Of a stretch of 64,000 nt of DNA, positions 50,246 to 60,600 are shown piece by piece; within the stretch, counting starts at the first letter, position 1, and each line of letters begins with the position of its first letter. Under the pieces are notes generated by a model. It worked only from the letters and a program-made list of their open reading frames with translations, made no database searches and was not told the DNA's origin. The translations under genes and the position numbers were made by a program. The stretch spans positions 3,715-67,714 of the forward strand of contig CAYYKK010000004.1 in NCBI GenBank assembly GCA_964467935.1. Direction: 5' to 3'. Source of the stretch: CAYYKK01 sp964467935 (GTDB lineage: Bacteria; Myxococcota_A; Polyangia; Polyangiales; Polyangiaceae).

Positions 50246-51250
50246 CTACGGCGAGGACTGCGGCGGCGGGACGACGAGGTGCACCGCGACCGCCGCGCCG
50301 TGCGTGTCCACCACCGGTAGCGATAGCGTCGGCGACGGCGAAGAGGCGAGCGCGAGCTCGATTCCGCTCGTCGGCGTCGCGAAGGGCGTCGGCAGGCCCG
50401 CCGTCAGCGAGTCCAGGAAGTCCTCGACCACGTAGGGGCCCGAGGCGATCGCGCCGCACGAGAGCGCGGGAAACAAGTGCGTCCCGCCGAGCGCGGCCTC
50501 GAGCATGTCCGGATCGTCGACGCCGACGAGCGCGACGACCACGCCGCCCTCTTTGCCGAACGCATCGAGCGCGGGCGCCCACGACGCGGCGACCGCCGCA
50601 ATGGCGTCGGGGTGACCCCCGGACGGCACGCTGAGGAGAAAGACATCGGTCTTCTGGGGGTCGAGCCATTGCGCGACCGAGCCGGCCGAGAGGACGTGCG
50701 TCATCTGCACGACCCGTCCACGGGCGGCGCCCTCGGCGTCCAGCAGCGCCGACACGTGAGCGGAGGTGGTCGCGTCGGTGAATCCTCGAAAGTCGGCGAC
50801 GCGGAGCGGCGAATGGGGGTGAAGGAACGCCGCATTGCCGAGCAGGCGCGCCGCCGCCGAGCCGGCGCCGATCTTTCCGTAGTCGAAGCCGAGCGCGACC
50901 ACGTGCCCGGCGATGCCGCCTTGGCACGCGCCCTGGACGCAGATGCCGCTCGGGCAATCGACGCCGCAATCGCCGCAGTTCCATGGGTCGCTCGCGACGT
51001 CCACGCACGTACCGTGGCAGGTCGCGAGCGCCCCGCACCCGGGAGCACCGCCGGTGCCGGTGGTCGTCGCGGTGGTCGAGCCGTCCCCGCCGCTGCCACC
51101 CCCGCCGTTGCTGCCGGACGAAGGGGCGCCGGGGATCGCGACGCAATCGTTGCCCTGCTGGACGAACCCGCCCATGCATTCTCCACCGACGAGCGGCGCA
51201 TTGCATCCCGCCGCCAGGAGGGCGATCGCGAGCCTCGCCGCCCCGCTCAC
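50246..51250 (-). CDS. Myxobacterial-type lipoprotein with Cys-rich segment
   Basis: A predicted lipoprotein of 334 residues: a signal with the lipobox LLAAGC, a Gly/Ser/Thr-rich linker, then a Cys-rich segment (CHGTCVDVASDPWNCGDCGV followed by DCPSGICVQGAC) of the kind common in myxobacterial surface proteins. The C-terminal 200 residues are an unrecognised alpha/beta-like region without visible catalytic motifs. The GTG start overlaps the OmpA-family gene stop (GTGA), so the two are coupled; the product may associate with that porin. Confidence 0.78.
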   Translation of the reverse strand: MSGAARLAIALLAAGCNAPLVGGECMGGFVQQGNDCVAIPGAPSSGSNGGGGSGGDGSTTATTTGTGGAPGCGALATCHGTCVDVASDPWNCGDCGVDCPSGICVQGACQGGIAGHVVALGFDYGKIGAGSAAARLLGNAAFLHPHSPLRVADFRGFTDATTSAHVSALLDAEGAARGRVVQMTHVLSAGSVAQWLDPQKTDVFLLSVPSGGHPDAIAAVAASWAPALDAFGKEGGVVVALVGVDDPDMLEAALGGTHLFPALSCGAIASGPYVVEDFLDSLTAGLPTPFATPTSGIELALASSPSPTLSLPVVDTHGAAVAVHLVVPPPQSSP

Positions 51251-52698
51251 GGCCGTCTCCCCTCGGCGTGTCCCTGGGGCTCCTCTCGGAGGGGGGCGCG
51301 CGTGAGGATGACGAACTCGACGCGTCGATTCTGCGCGCGCGCGGATTCGGTGTCTCCGGCCTCGCGAGGCTGGGTCTGCCCGAAGGCCTCGACGGAGAGC
51401 CGCGCGCCGTCCACGCCGAAGCGAACGAGGAGGTCACGCACGGATTGGGCGCGAGCCTCCGAGAGGACGAGGTTGTACCGCGGCGATCCGGTCGCGTCGG
51501 CGTGCCCTTCGACGTGCACCAGCTGGTACTCCGGGTGCTCGTTCAAGAAGTCGGCGAGGTGCTGGACGAGCGCCCAGCTCTTCACCTTCACCGAGGCGCT
51601 GTCGCTGTCGAAATGGATCCGGTCGTCGAGGACGATCTTGTCCCCATTGACGTGGAGATTCGCGGTGTCGGGACACCCGTCGTCGTCGTTGAAGCCATTG
51701 ACGGTCTCGGGCTCGTTGGGGCAACGGTCGACGGCGTCGGGGAAGCCGTCCTGGTCGTTGTCCGGGTCGGGACACCCGTCTTCGTCCTGGAAGCCGTCCT
51801 TGTCTTCCTTCTCGTTCGGACAAGCGTCTTTGGCGTCGGGGATTCCGTCCTGATCGTTGTCGGGATCGGGGCAGCCGTCCTCGTCCTCGAAACCGTCCTT
51901 GTCCTCCGCGACGCGAGGACAGCGATCCTCGACGTCGGGAATTCCGTCCTGATCGTCATCGATATCGGGGCAACCGTCTTCGTCCTGGAAGCCGTCCTTG
52001 TCCTCGGCCACGTCGGGACAAGCGTCGCGATCGTTGGGGATGCCGTCCTTGTCGCGATCCGGATCGGCCTCGACGGGGCGCGCCGGTGGGGCGAACGCGC
52101 CGTGCAATCCGAAGACGGCGATCCGCGCGTCCTCGGGGCGGACGGCGCTGTTGGGCTCGACCATCTGGAAATAGCCTACGTAGGGGCCCGCCGAGACGAT
52201 CGGCGTGAAGGCGTCGAAGCCGACGGCGGCTTGGATGGCCGGTCGCACCGCGCCGCCGGTCAGACCGCCGCCCACGCCGCCCGCGATCCAAAAACCGTCG
52301 GGCGCGAGCGCGCGCTTGCCGTGCGCCAGCGTCGCGAAGGGGCGCACCCGCGGCCCCACGGTCGAGAAGGCGGCGAACGCACCTTTGGTCGGCGCGACAC
52401 CGCGAGGGTCGGGGCCGGGACCGTCGGAGAGCCCGAGGACGCCGACGCCGAGCTCGAGCCCGACCACGCGGTGCAGGACGAGCTCGGGGGACACGAGCGC
52501 GGCGCCTCCCCAACCGAACTGCTCGCTCTTCGCGTCGCCGATCGGACGAGCGGCGGCGGCCTCCACGTGGACGGAGACCGAAGGAGAGGCGTGCGCGCAC
52601 CGCGGCGCGAGAGCGCCGACCAACGTGGCGGTCATCGTCGCCGGAAGAGCGAGCCTGGGGGCGAGGCGGAGACACCGCATGCTTTCCAGGACGGCCAT
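51247..52698 (-). CDS. OmpA-family outer-membrane protein with thrombospondin type-3 repeats
   Basis: A 483-residue surface protein. A signal peptide (ending near PRCAHA) precedes an N-terminal beta-barrel-like domain (about 40-235), four calcium-binding TSP3 repeats of exactly 33 residues (DxDxDGIPDxxDxCP then DKDGFxDEDGCPD), and a C-terminal OmpA-like peptidoglycan-binding domain (IHFDSDSASVKVKSWALVQH, VHVEGHADATGSPRYNLVLS, RAQNRRVEFVIL). The start is uncertain: ATG at 52698 is used, with ATG at 52680 as the alternative. It links the outer membrane to the wall. Confidence 0.9.
   Translation of the reverse strand: MAVLESMRCLRLAPRLALPATMTATLVGALAPRCAHASPSVSVHVEAAAARPIGDAKSEQFGWGGAALVSPELVLHRVVGLELGVGVLGLSDGPGPDPRGVAPTKGAFAAFSTVGPRVRPFATLAHGKRALAPDGFWIAGGVGGGLTGGAVRPAIQAAVGFDAFTPIVSAGPYVGYFQMVEPNSAVRPEDARIAVFGLHGAFAPPARPVEADPDRDKDGIPNDRDACPDVAEDKDGFQDEDGCPDIDDDQDGIPDVEDRCPRVAEDKDGFEDEDGCPDPDNDQDGIPDAKDACPNEKEDKDGFQDEDGCPDPDNDQDGFPDAVDRCPNEPETVNGFNDDDGCPDTANLHVNGDKIVLDDRIHFDSDSASVKVKSWALVQHLADFLNEHPEYQLVHVEGHADATGSPRYNLVLSEARAQSVRDLLVRFGVDGARLSVEAFGQTQPREAGDTESARAQNRRVEFVILTRAPLREEPQGHAEGRRP
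51664..52059 (-). repeat. Four in-frame 99-bp repeats encoding TSP3 calcium-binding units
   Basis: Each unit of 33 codons encodes D-x-D-x-D-G-x-P-x3-D-x-C-P-x4-E-D-K-D-G-F-x-D-E-D-G-C-P-D. The first three units are nearly regular; the fourth has drifted (TVNGFNDDDGCPD). The repeats lie between the barrel and the OmpA domain. Confidence 0.9.
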
Positions 52699-52847
52699 CG
52701 TCACGGCGTTCTTTAGCGTGATACGCCCGCCAATTCGCTCGCGATTCCCCTCTGCCGAGCGAGCACCGGCCCCGCCGCGGGGCAGCGCGACGCCGCGCCA
52801 TCGGTTAGGATCCGAGACGGTCTCCACCTTCGCCGAGCGAACCGCCC

Positions 52848-53399
52848 ATGCCCTATCTCAGCAGCACCATCTTCGTCGCGTCGCTCCTCGTGGCGGTGCT
52901 GCTCTCGTTGACCGGTTATTGGCTGCTCGCGCGCGCCCTCTACCCTGCATTCGTCGAGCGCGCCGAGCACGCTTGGACCCGACGCCCCATTCTCACGGTC
53001 CTCCTCGGGGTCCCGGTCGCCGGCGCGCTCGTGCTCCTCTCCATCGGGCTGCTCAATGCGCCCAATGGCGCGCTCCGGGTCCTCGGGTTCGTGGTGGCCG
53101 GGCTCTCGCTCGGCTTCACCTTCGCCGGCACCGCCGGCCTCGCGGCGCGCGTCGGTCGCGGCCTCGCCTCGCCGAGCGACGAGGGGCGCGAGTGGTCGCG
53201 CCTGCTCCGCGCGGGCATCGTCCTCGAGCTGAGCATGCTCTTCCCCATCCTGGGTTGGTTCGTCGTCGCCCCGATCGCCGTCGTCGGCGGGGCGGGTGCG
53301 GCGGCGCAGGCCCTCGCGTCGCGAAAGAGGTCCGTCGCGCAAGCGGTGAGTCCGCCGTCGCCGCACCCCCCTCCCGCGTCGCCCGTGGTCGGGCCGTGA
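52848..53399 (+). CDS. Integral membrane protein of unknown function
   Basis: Not recognised; 183 residues. Four hydrophobic segments are visible: FVASLLVAVLLSLTGYWLLA, ILTVLLGVPVAGALVLLSIG, VLGFVVAGLSLGFTFAGTAG and SMLFPILGWFVVAPIAVVGG. A Pro-rich tail follows. It is coupled by a GTGA overlap to the DUF1800 gene, so it is probably part of the same export or surface system. Confidence 0.75.
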   Translation: MPYLSSTIFVASLLVAVLLSLTGYWLLARALYPAFVERAEHAWTRRPILTVLLGVPVAGALVLLSIGLLNAPNGALRVLGFVVAGLSLGFTFAGTAGLAARVGRGLASPSDEGREWSRLLRAGIVLELSMLFPILGWFVVAPIAVVGGAGAAAQALASRKRSVAQAVSPPSPHPPPASPVVGP

Positions 53400-54868
53400 G
53401 CCCGCTCGGCCGGCGCGCGTTCCTCGCCGGGACCGCGAGCAGCGCGCTCGCGCTCGGAGGCTGCGATCGGATCCTCTCCGGGCTCGCGAGCCTCGCCGGC
53501 GAGCGTCTCCCCGACCACGTCGATCCGCCGGACACGGTCGACGTCGATCCCATTCATCACCTGCTCGGTCGCGCCGGGTTCGGGCCTTGGCCGGGTCAGG
53601 TCGAGGAGGTCCGCCGCGCCGGCAAGACGGCCTACGTCGACGCTCAGCTCGAACCCGATCAGATCGACGATCGCGCTGCGGATCTGCGGACCGACGTCAT
53701 CGACACCGTGCGACTCCCTCCGAGCCTGCTGTTCGAGTTCCCGCCCGAGCAGGTGGAGCTCGAGCTCCGAAGGCACACGCTGCTTCGAGCGATCTATTCG
53801 AAGCGTCAGCTCTTCGAGGTGATGGTCGAGCTCTGGACGGACCATTTCAACATCGCGATCGGCAAGTCTTCGTGCCGGCACCTGAAGACCGACGACGATC
53901 GTTCCGTCGTCCGTGCCCACGCGCTCGGCCGCTTCCGCGATCTCCTCGGCGCCTCCGCGCTCTCTCCCGCGATGCTCGTCTACCTCGATGGGCGCGACAA
54001 CAAGCGCCGCAGCGCGGCGGACCAGCCGAACGAGAACTACGCGCGTGAGCTGATGGAGCTCCACACGCTCGGCGTTCACGGCGGCTACACGCAAGCCGAC
54101 GTCATGGAGGCCGCGCGGTGCCTGACGGGCTTCGTCGTGCGCGAGACGTGGGCGCCGGGGCTCGTCGAGTTCGATCCCGCCCGTCACGACGACGGCGAGA
54201 AGACCGTCCTCGGGCAGCGCATCGCCGCCGGAGGGGGGAGAGCCGACGTCGAGCGCCTCCTCGACATCGTCGCTGATCACCCCTCGACCGCCCGGTTCGT
54301 GAGCGGCAAGCTCTGTCAATCGTTCGTCGCCGACGATCCGCCGGCTTCGATCGTGAAGCACGCGACCGAGGTGTTCACGTCCTCGCGCGGTGATCTGAAG
54401 AAGGTGGTGCGCGCGATTCTGCTCTCCGAGGAGCTCGAGGCCGCGCGGGGCGAGAAGGTCAAGCGGCCTTTCCGATTCGTCGTGTCGGCGCTGCGGGCCG
54501 TGGGCGCGGATACCCACGCCAAGGGAGACCTCCTCGAGCACCTCGGCCGGATGGGCCAAGCGCTCTTCTCGTATCCGACGCCCGACGGCTATCCGACGCG
54601 TGGGGACGCGTGGCTCGCGACGCTCCTCTGGCGCTGGAGCTTCGCGCTCGCGCTGGCCGAGGGACGCGTCGACGGCGTGGGCGTCGACGGACCCGCGCTC
54701 CTTCACGCCCTCGGGGGCGAACGTCCCACCGCGCGGCTCGCGGCGCACCTCTTCGGTCGCCGCGCGACCGAGGCCGAGCTCGCGTCGGTGGACCGCTATC
54801 AGGGGCCGCGCGCCGACGAGCGTCACCTCGCGCTCCTCCTCTCGACGCCCGCTTTTCAGAGGTATTGA
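53396..54868 (+). CDS. DUF1800 family protein with Tat/lipoprotein signal
   Basis: A DUF1800 protein (490 residues) of unknown function, typically paired with a DUF1501 protein. The N-terminus carries a twin-arginine motif and lipobox (GRRAFLAGTASSALALGGC), implying export as a folded lipoprotein. DUF1800 landmarks are HLLGRAGFGPWPGQVEEV, MVELWTDHFNIAIGKSS, NENYARELMELHTLGVHGGY, DVMEAARCLTGF and the C-terminal LGRMGQALFSYPTPDGYP. The GTG start overlaps the upstream membrane protein gene. Confidence 0.9.
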   Translation: MSPLGRRAFLAGTASSALALGGCDRILSGLASLAGERLPDHVDPPDTVDVDPIHHLLGRAGFGPWPGQVEEVRRAGKTAYVDAQLEPDQIDDRAADLRTDVIDTVRLPPSLLFEFPPEQVELELRRHTLLRAIYSKRQLFEVMVELWTDHFNIAIGKSSCRHLKTDDDRSVVRAHALGRFRDLLGASALSPAMLVYLDGRDNKRRSAADQPNENYARELMELHTLGVHGGYTQADVMEAARCLTGFVVRETWAPGLVEFDPARHDDGEKTVLGQRIAAGGGRADVERLLDIVADHPSTARFVSGKLCQSFVADDPPASIVKHATEVFTSSRGDLKKVVRAILLSEELEAARGEKVKRPFRFVVSALRAVGADTHAKGDLLEHLGRMGQALFSYPTPDGYPTRGDAWLATLLWRWSFALALAEGRVDGVGVDGPALLHALGGERPTARLAAHLFGRRATEAELASVDRYQGPRADERHLALLLSTPAFQRY

Positions 54869-54871
54869 GCC

Positions 54872-56020
54872 ATGCCCGACGCGCCTCGCCCCATGCTGGT
54901 CTGCGTCTACCTCCGCGGCGCGGCGGACGGCTTGAGCCTCGTGATTCCACACGCCGACGATCGGTACCACGCGCTTCGCCCGACGCTCGGATTGGCGCGA
55001 CCCGACGACGCGCGAGCGTCGACGACGGCGCGCGCCCTCGACCTCGACGGCCATTTCGGCCTTCACCCGGCGCTCGGTGGGCTCTTGCCGCTCTATCGCG
55101 CGAAGGAGCTCGCGATCGTCCACGCGGTCGGCTCCGACGATCAGACGCGCTCCCATTTCGAGGCGCAGGATCGGATGGAGCACGCCGGGCCGAAGGACGC
55201 CCCCATCGGCAGCGGCTGGATCGCTCGCCATTTGCGCACGCGTCCCGGCGGCCGCGCCGGGGGCCTCGCCGCGGTGGCGCTCGGCACCGCGGTGCCGGAG
55301 TCATTGCGGGGGGTGCCTGCGGCCGCGCTGCAATCGGCGAGCGAATACCGATTGGGGCCCGAGCGCGACGACGCGTTCGCGGACGCGCTGCGCGCGCTCT
55401 ATGGCGGGGAGGCGGATCCTGCGCTCCCGTTCGATGCAGACCTCCGCCGCGCGGGCGCCGAGGCGCTGACGACGCTCGGCAAGCTCGGCGCGCTCGAGGT
55501 CGATCGGCGCGTGGGACCTGCGTATCCCGAGGGGCAGCTCGGCCACGGCCTCAAAGAGGCGGCGCGCCTCGTTCGCGCGGATCTCGGGGTCGAGGTCGCG
55601 TGCATCGATTTCGACGGATGGGATACGCATTTCGTCGCATCGCAGCTCATCCCGGATCTCGCGAAGGAGCTCGGCGACGCGCTCCGTGCCTTTCGTGAGG
55701 ATCTCGGGGACGCGATGGAGCACGTGACCGTCGTCTGCATGACCGAGTTCGGTCGACGGGCGTATGAGAATGCCTCGCTCGGCACCGACCACGGACGCGC
55801 GGGCGCCATGTTCGTCCTCGGCGGTGGGGTGAGGGGAGGGCGCGTCGTCACCGAATGGCCGGGGCTCGGTGAGGAGGACCTCGAGCCGCCCGGTGATCTC
55901 CGCGTCACGATCGATTACCGCGACGTCCTCGCGGAGCTCGTCTCGTCGAGGCTCGGCAATGCAGCGCTCGCGGAGGTCTTCCCGGCCTTCGCGCCTCGGC
56001 CGCGCGGGATCTTTCGCTGA
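54872..56020 (+). CDS. DUF1501 family protein
   Basis: A DUF1501 protein (382 residues), related to the sulfatase/alkaline-phosphatase superfamily. It shows LVCVYLRGAADGLSLVIPHA, FGLHPALGGLLPLYRAKELA, VGSDDQTRSHFEAQDRMEH, FDGWDTH and TEFGRRAYENASLGTDHGRA, which include probable metal ligands. No signal peptide is seen at this start. It lies 3 bp after the DUF1800 gene; the pair recurs as an operon in many bacteria and its role is unknown. Confidence 0.9.
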   Translation: MPDAPRPMLVCVYLRGAADGLSLVIPHADDRYHALRPTLGLARPDDARASTTARALDLDGHFGLHPALGGLLPLYRAKELAIVHAVGSDDQTRSHFEAQDRMEHAGPKDAPIGSGWIARHLRTRPGGRAGGLAAVALGTAVPESLRGVPAAALQSASEYRLGPERDDAFADALRALYGGEADPALPFDADLRRAGAEALTTLGKLGALEVDRRVGPAYPEGQLGHGLKEAARLVRADLGVEVACIDFDGWDTHFVASQLIPDLAKELGDALRAFREDLGDAMEHVTVVCMTEFGRRAYENASLGTDHGRAGAMFVLGGGVRGGRVVTEWPGLGEEDLEPPGDLRVTIDYRDVLAELVSSRLGNAALAEVFPAFAPRPRGIFR

Positions 56021-56065
56021 ACGGCGACGCGCCCGGGATCGCGTGGCCATTGCCTCCGCGGCGGT

Positions 56066-56800
56066 TCAGGATCGCGCGGGCGCCGCGGAGGCGAAGAGAT
56101 CCTCCTCGAGCGCGCGCGTCACGAGCGCTTCCACGTCGAAGCCGAGCGCGTCGAGCGGGAGGCGCAGGTCCGCGGGCAGGGGCGCGTGGAACACCATGCG
56201 CTCGCCCGTCCGCGGGTGTCGGAGCGCGAGGGACAGCGCGTGGAGCGCGAGCCGCGCGAGCCCCACGCGCTCGGCGAGCAGCCTGTTGTGCTCGCTCTTG
56301 CCGTAGTTGGCGTCTCCGATGATCGGGTGTCCCGACGATTTGGAATGGCGCCGAACTTGGTGCAATCGACCCGTCTCCGGGCGCGCCACGACCAGCGAAT
56401 AGCGCTTTTCACGGAGGGTCGCGCCCGCGAGAGTCACCGCGGCCAAAGGGACGATCCAGGTGGCGGCGGGGACCCGCGGGCCGTCCTCTCGACGGGGCAG
56501 CGGCCGATCGACGCGGACCGGCGCGGGCAGCCCTCCGCGCACGAGCGCGACATAGCGCTTCTCGACCTCGCTCGCCTCGAATGCATCGTGGAGTCGACGC
56601 GCGGCTTCGCTCGACCGCGCCAGGACGATGACCCCGCTCGTGCCCCGATCGAGTCGGTGGACCGGGAAGACGGCGCCGAATCGAGCGCGTGCTCGCTCGA
56701 CGAGCACGTCTTCGTCGTCGGCCCAACCGCGATGCACGAGGAGCCCGGACGACTTGTCGACGACGATCAGATCGTCGCACGCGTGGAGCACCGCCAGCAC
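56066..56800 (-). CDS. truC: tRNA pseudouridine synthase C (TruC-type)
   Basis: An RluA-family pseudouridine synthase of 244 residues, by similarity the enzyme for tRNA position 65. The catalytic motif is HRLDRGTSGVIVLA (Asp nucleophile). Other matches to TruC are VDKSSGLLVHRGWADDEDV near the N-terminus, VEKRYVALVRG, TGRLHQVRRHSKSSGHPIIG-DANYG and LALHALSL. There is no S4 domain, as expected for TruC. GTG start at 56800; it diverges from the TetR gene. Confidence 0.85.
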   Translation of the reverse strand: MLAVLHACDDLIVVDKSSGLLVHRGWADDEDVLVERARARFGAVFPVHRLDRGTSGVIVLARSSEAARRLHDAFEASEVEKRYVALVRGGLPAPVRVDRPLPRREDGPRVPAATWIVPLAAVTLAGATLREKRYSLVVARPETGRLHQVRRHSKSSGHPIIGDANYGKSEHNRLLAERVGLARLALHALSLALRHPRTGERMVFHAPLPADLRLPLDALGFDVEALVTRALEEDLFASAAPARS

Positions 56801-56970
56801 CGCTCCGACTTAGTCGAAGCGCTCGCCGTCGTCGACGTCGGATGAACGAAGCTTCACGAAAACAGCGGGAAAACGTGGGCTGACTGAATACGCTTTTCAC
56901 ACGTTGAATCGGTCGTCCGTCTCGACTCCGGCGAGGCGGCGCGATACGTCTCGTCTCACTGGAGTGACCC

Positions 56971-57609
56971 ATGCCGCGACCCGTGAATGCAGATGCCCAA
57001 GCGACTCAGCGACAAATCCTGCAGAGCGCGCTCGCGCTCTTCTCCGCGCAGGGGATGGGCGGGACGAGCGTCCGCGAGATTGCCCGAGGTGCCGGCGTGA
57101 GCCTCGCCATGGTGCACCACTACTTCGGTAGCAAAGAGGGGCTCTACGGCGCGTGCATCGAGGCGATGCTCGCGGAGCTGTCGAACCTCGGCGTCGCGCT
57201 GCGCGCCGAGCTCGCGGCGGTGCAGGGCTCGCCGCACGCGCTCTTCGAGCGGGCCGTGCGCGTCGGCTTCCGCTTCGCGCGCGATCACCGCATGGCCGTT
57301 CGCCTGCTGCAGCGATCCATCGTCGACGCGGGCGAAGTGGACGCGAAGATCCGCGAGCGCAACGTGCTCCCCTTCCTCGCGGGCATCTCCGAGGCGCTCG
57401 GCGCGCTGCTCGGGCGCCAGCCGGAGACGCTCCGGCTCCCCATCCAGAGCGTCATCTTCCTCGTCGTGCGCTACGCGATGTCGAACGAAGGGGAGCTCGC
57501 GCTCCTCGTCGGCCAGGGCAAGCGCGAGACGCAGAGCGCGGACGACGCGGTGGAGGACCACCTCGTGGACGCCGCCATCCGTCTGCTCGGGCTGCCCGCG
57601 CCGAACTGA
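56971..57609 (+). CDS. TetR-family transcriptional regulator
   Basis: A repressor-type regulator of 212 residues. The N-terminal HTH is clear (TQRQILQSALALFSAQGMGG, TSVREIARGAGVSLAMVHHY-FGSKEGLY). The ligand-binding C-terminal part is helical and of no recognised subgroup. A GGAG site precedes the ATG. The 170-bp upstream gap is locally less GC-rich, but no clear operator was recognised. Confidence 0.92.
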   Translation: MPRPVNADAQATQRQILQSALALFSAQGMGGTSVREIARGAGVSLAMVHHYFGSKEGLYGACIEAMLAELSNLGVALRAELAAVQGSPHALFERAVRVGFRFARDHRMAVRLLQRSIVDAGEVDAKIRERNVLPFLAGISEALGALLGRQPETLRLPIQSVIFLVVRYAMSNEGELALLVGQGKRETQSADDAVEDHLVDAAIRLLGLPAPN

Positions 57610-57629
57610 GCGGGGCTCGCCCTCTCGCC

Positions 57630-57655
57630 GCAGCCACCCCACCACGGGTGGCTGC
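57630..57655. terminator. Terminator hairpin between convergent genes
   Basis: GCAGCCACCC and GGGTGGCTGC form a perfect 10-bp stem with a 6-nt CACCAC loop, 20 bp after the TetR stop and 23 bp before the end of the convergent kinase gene. There is no T-run on either side. Confidence 0.65.
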
Positions 57656-57678
57656 GCGCCCGCCTCCGCGCGCCTGCC

Positions 57679-60600
57679 TCAGAGCATCGCGAGGCGATTC
57701 GCCGGCAAGCGGAGCCACGCGTCGCGCAGGACGGACTCCCCGGCCAGGGCGAGATCGTTCGCGATGCGCTCCACCCGGGCTCGGGCGGCGGCGCGAACGC
57801 TCGCGGCCTCGGCGCCGCGGCGCGACCGGCTGAGGGCCTCGGCCTTCGTCATGAGGAGCTCCGAGCGGCACCGTGGGAACGCCGCCGTCGCGGCGATCGC
57901 GAGGCCTTGCTCGGCGTGCGCCAGGGTCTCGTCGATCTTGCTCTCGGCGAGCGAGAGGCGCGCGAGGATCGAGCACGCGAGCGTCTGCGGGAGCGAGATC
58001 GTCGCCGGCGCGGCGATCTTGAGCCCGGCGTGGCGGCGGGCCTCTTCGGGACGCCCGAGGGCCATGAGCGCCTCGCCGGCCGCGGCGCGAGCGAGCGACA
58101 GCAGGAAGAGATCACGCTCCTGCAAGAGGCTCTCCGCCAGCGTGAGGGCCTCGCCGGCGCGCCCGAGGCCGACGAGCGTGCGCGCGAGGTAGCCGCTCGC
58201 GATCACCTTCGAATAGCGCACGTCGGCCTCGCGCGCGACGCGGAGCGCCTCGCCGTAGATCGCCTCGGCGCCGCGCGCGTCGCCGGTCTCGAGGACCACC
58301 GTGCCCTCGTAGACCCGCGCCAACGAGAGGCCGACCGGGTCCCGGGCCGAGAGGAAGCGCGCGACGCCCTCCCGCACTTCTCGATAAGCAGTTGCAGGAT
58401 CGTCCAAGTTGTAGAACGCGACGGCGTCGCGGACCAGGCGGAGCCATCCTCCGAAGGCGAGGTCGTCTTCGCCGTGCTCCTCGCGGATCCGCTCGCAGCG
58501 CGCCGCGAAGGCGTGCGCCGCGTCGGCGCGCCCGGCGCTCAGCGAGCCCAAGGTGAAGAGCGTCATCGCGAAGCCGCACGGTCCGTTCGCCTCGGGTTGG
58601 CCGGGGAGGGCCATGACCTCCCGCATCACCGAGGGGACGAGCCGCGGGTCGGCCATCGACGACGAGGCGAAGACGATGCCTCCGGCCATGAGCCACCACG
58701 AGACGCTGCCCGGTGGTAGCTCCGCCATCGCCATCGGGGCGAGCTCGAGCACCTCGCTCCACTCCGCCCGCCAACCGTGGGCGTACGCGCGGATCGCGCG
58801 CAGCGCGGCCCTCGTCGGGCCGGTCGCCGCCGAGAGGCCTCGGGCCGAGAGGGCGAGCACGCCCGCGATGTTCCCTGCGTCGGCGGCGAGCTGGGCCGCG
58901 CGCAAGAAGAGGGGCGCCGCGCGATCGTGGGCCTCGGCGTGGGCGTGGTGCTCCGCGAGCAGGAGCGGATCGCGCTCGCCCGAGGCCTCGAGCCAGATCG
59001 CGGCGAGACGATGCGCCTCGCGCGCGTCTTCCGGCGTCAGCATCGCGTAGGCGGCCTCCCGCAGGAGCGCGTGGCGGAAGGCGATCTCGCGCGTCCCGGC
59101 GAACCTGCTCTCGACGTGACGCACGAGGATCTCGTCGGCGACGAGCGAGTCGACCACGACCGCCACCTCCGAGGAGGACCCGAGGATCGCCTGCGCCCCC
59201 TCGATCCACGCGGTGCCACCGAACACGCTCGCCGCGCGCAGGACGCGCCTCGCCATCGGCGCGAGCTTCTCGAGCCGCGACTCGAGCATGAGGACGACCG
59301 TCTCGGGGAGCGCCCCGCCTCCTGCCCGCTCCGTCCAACGGACGAGCTCCTCGAGGAAGAACGCGTTGCCGTCGGCGCGCTCGACGATCGACGCGACCTC
59401 CGCGTCACCGAGGGCTGGGAGGGCGAAGCGCACGAGGCGCTCCGCGGCCTTGCGCGTGAGCCCGCCGAGGCGCACCTCCTGCAAACCGATGCGCGCGAGC
59501 GCGTCGGGGAGCGTCTCGTGGATCTCCGGTCGCGCGAGCCCGAGCACCATCAACGCCGCGTCGGCGCAGCGCCGAATCGCGCTCGCGAGGAAGGCGAGGC
59601 TCGCCTCGTCCGCCCAGTGCATGTCTTCGAGCACGAGGAGCACGGGGCCGCGCCTCGTCTCGGCCACGAGCCAGCCCTCGAACGCGCGCTGCATCCACTC
59701 GTGCATGATGCGCGGCTCGTTGCGCGCGGTGGCGAGGAGGCCGCTCGCGCGATCCTCGGGAGGCGCGCCGACGAGCTCGCAAAGGAACGCGGCGAGCGCT
59801 TCTCGCGAGACCCCGCCCTCCGCGACGCCCGGCCCGCTCGCGGCGCTGTCCGGCGCGATCGCGGCGACGTACCTCGTGATCGCGCCCCTGTATTCACTCA
59901 GGGGGGCGCCGGTCGGGACGCCCGCCGCGCCGAGCACGAGCGCACCGGCGAGGGACAGCGACGCACGCGACGCCGCGGCGTCGGCCGACGCGAAGAGCCT
60001 GCGCACCTCCGGGCGTGCGGCCTCGATCCGATCGACGAGCTCGAGCCGCAGCCGGCTCTTGCCCGTCCCGGGCGGCGCGGTCACGAGCACGACGCGAGCG
60101 ACCGACTCCTCGACGCACTCGCTCAGCGTCGCGTCGAGGAGCGCGAGCTCCTTGTCGCGCCCCACGCAGGGCGTCGGCTTTCCGATGAGGCTCTGGAGCG
60201 GTCGCTCGGCGCCGACGCGCCCGATCACGACCGAGAGGCCGCCGTGATCGCGCAGCACGAAGCGTGACGAGACGAGGCTCGCGGTGGTCTCGTCGACGCG
60301 CAGGAGGCCGAGGCCGCGGCCGCGCTCGAGCAGCGCGAACGCCCTCGCCACGACCGCGCTCGCGTCGAGGCGCGCGTCCATGCGCCCCATCGCGAGCACC
60401 GCCTCGGCGTCGGGGGACAGGGCTCGCAAGGCGAGGGCGCACTCGGTCGCGTTCACCGCCAAGTCGAGCGCGCTCGAGCCGCCGCTCAGCGTCACGCAGA
60501 GGCCGTTCGAGAGCGCCCGCATCTCTCCGCCGAAACGCCGGACGAGCGCGAGCACCTTCTTCTCCTGCTCGTCGAGCGCGCTCGGCGCGACGGTCGTCAG

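Noticed and set aside
48195..51437. A 1080-codon open frame on the minus strand
   Set aside because: It runs antisense to the sigma-54 activator and sigma factor genes and out of frame with the lipoprotein gene; no domain is visible.
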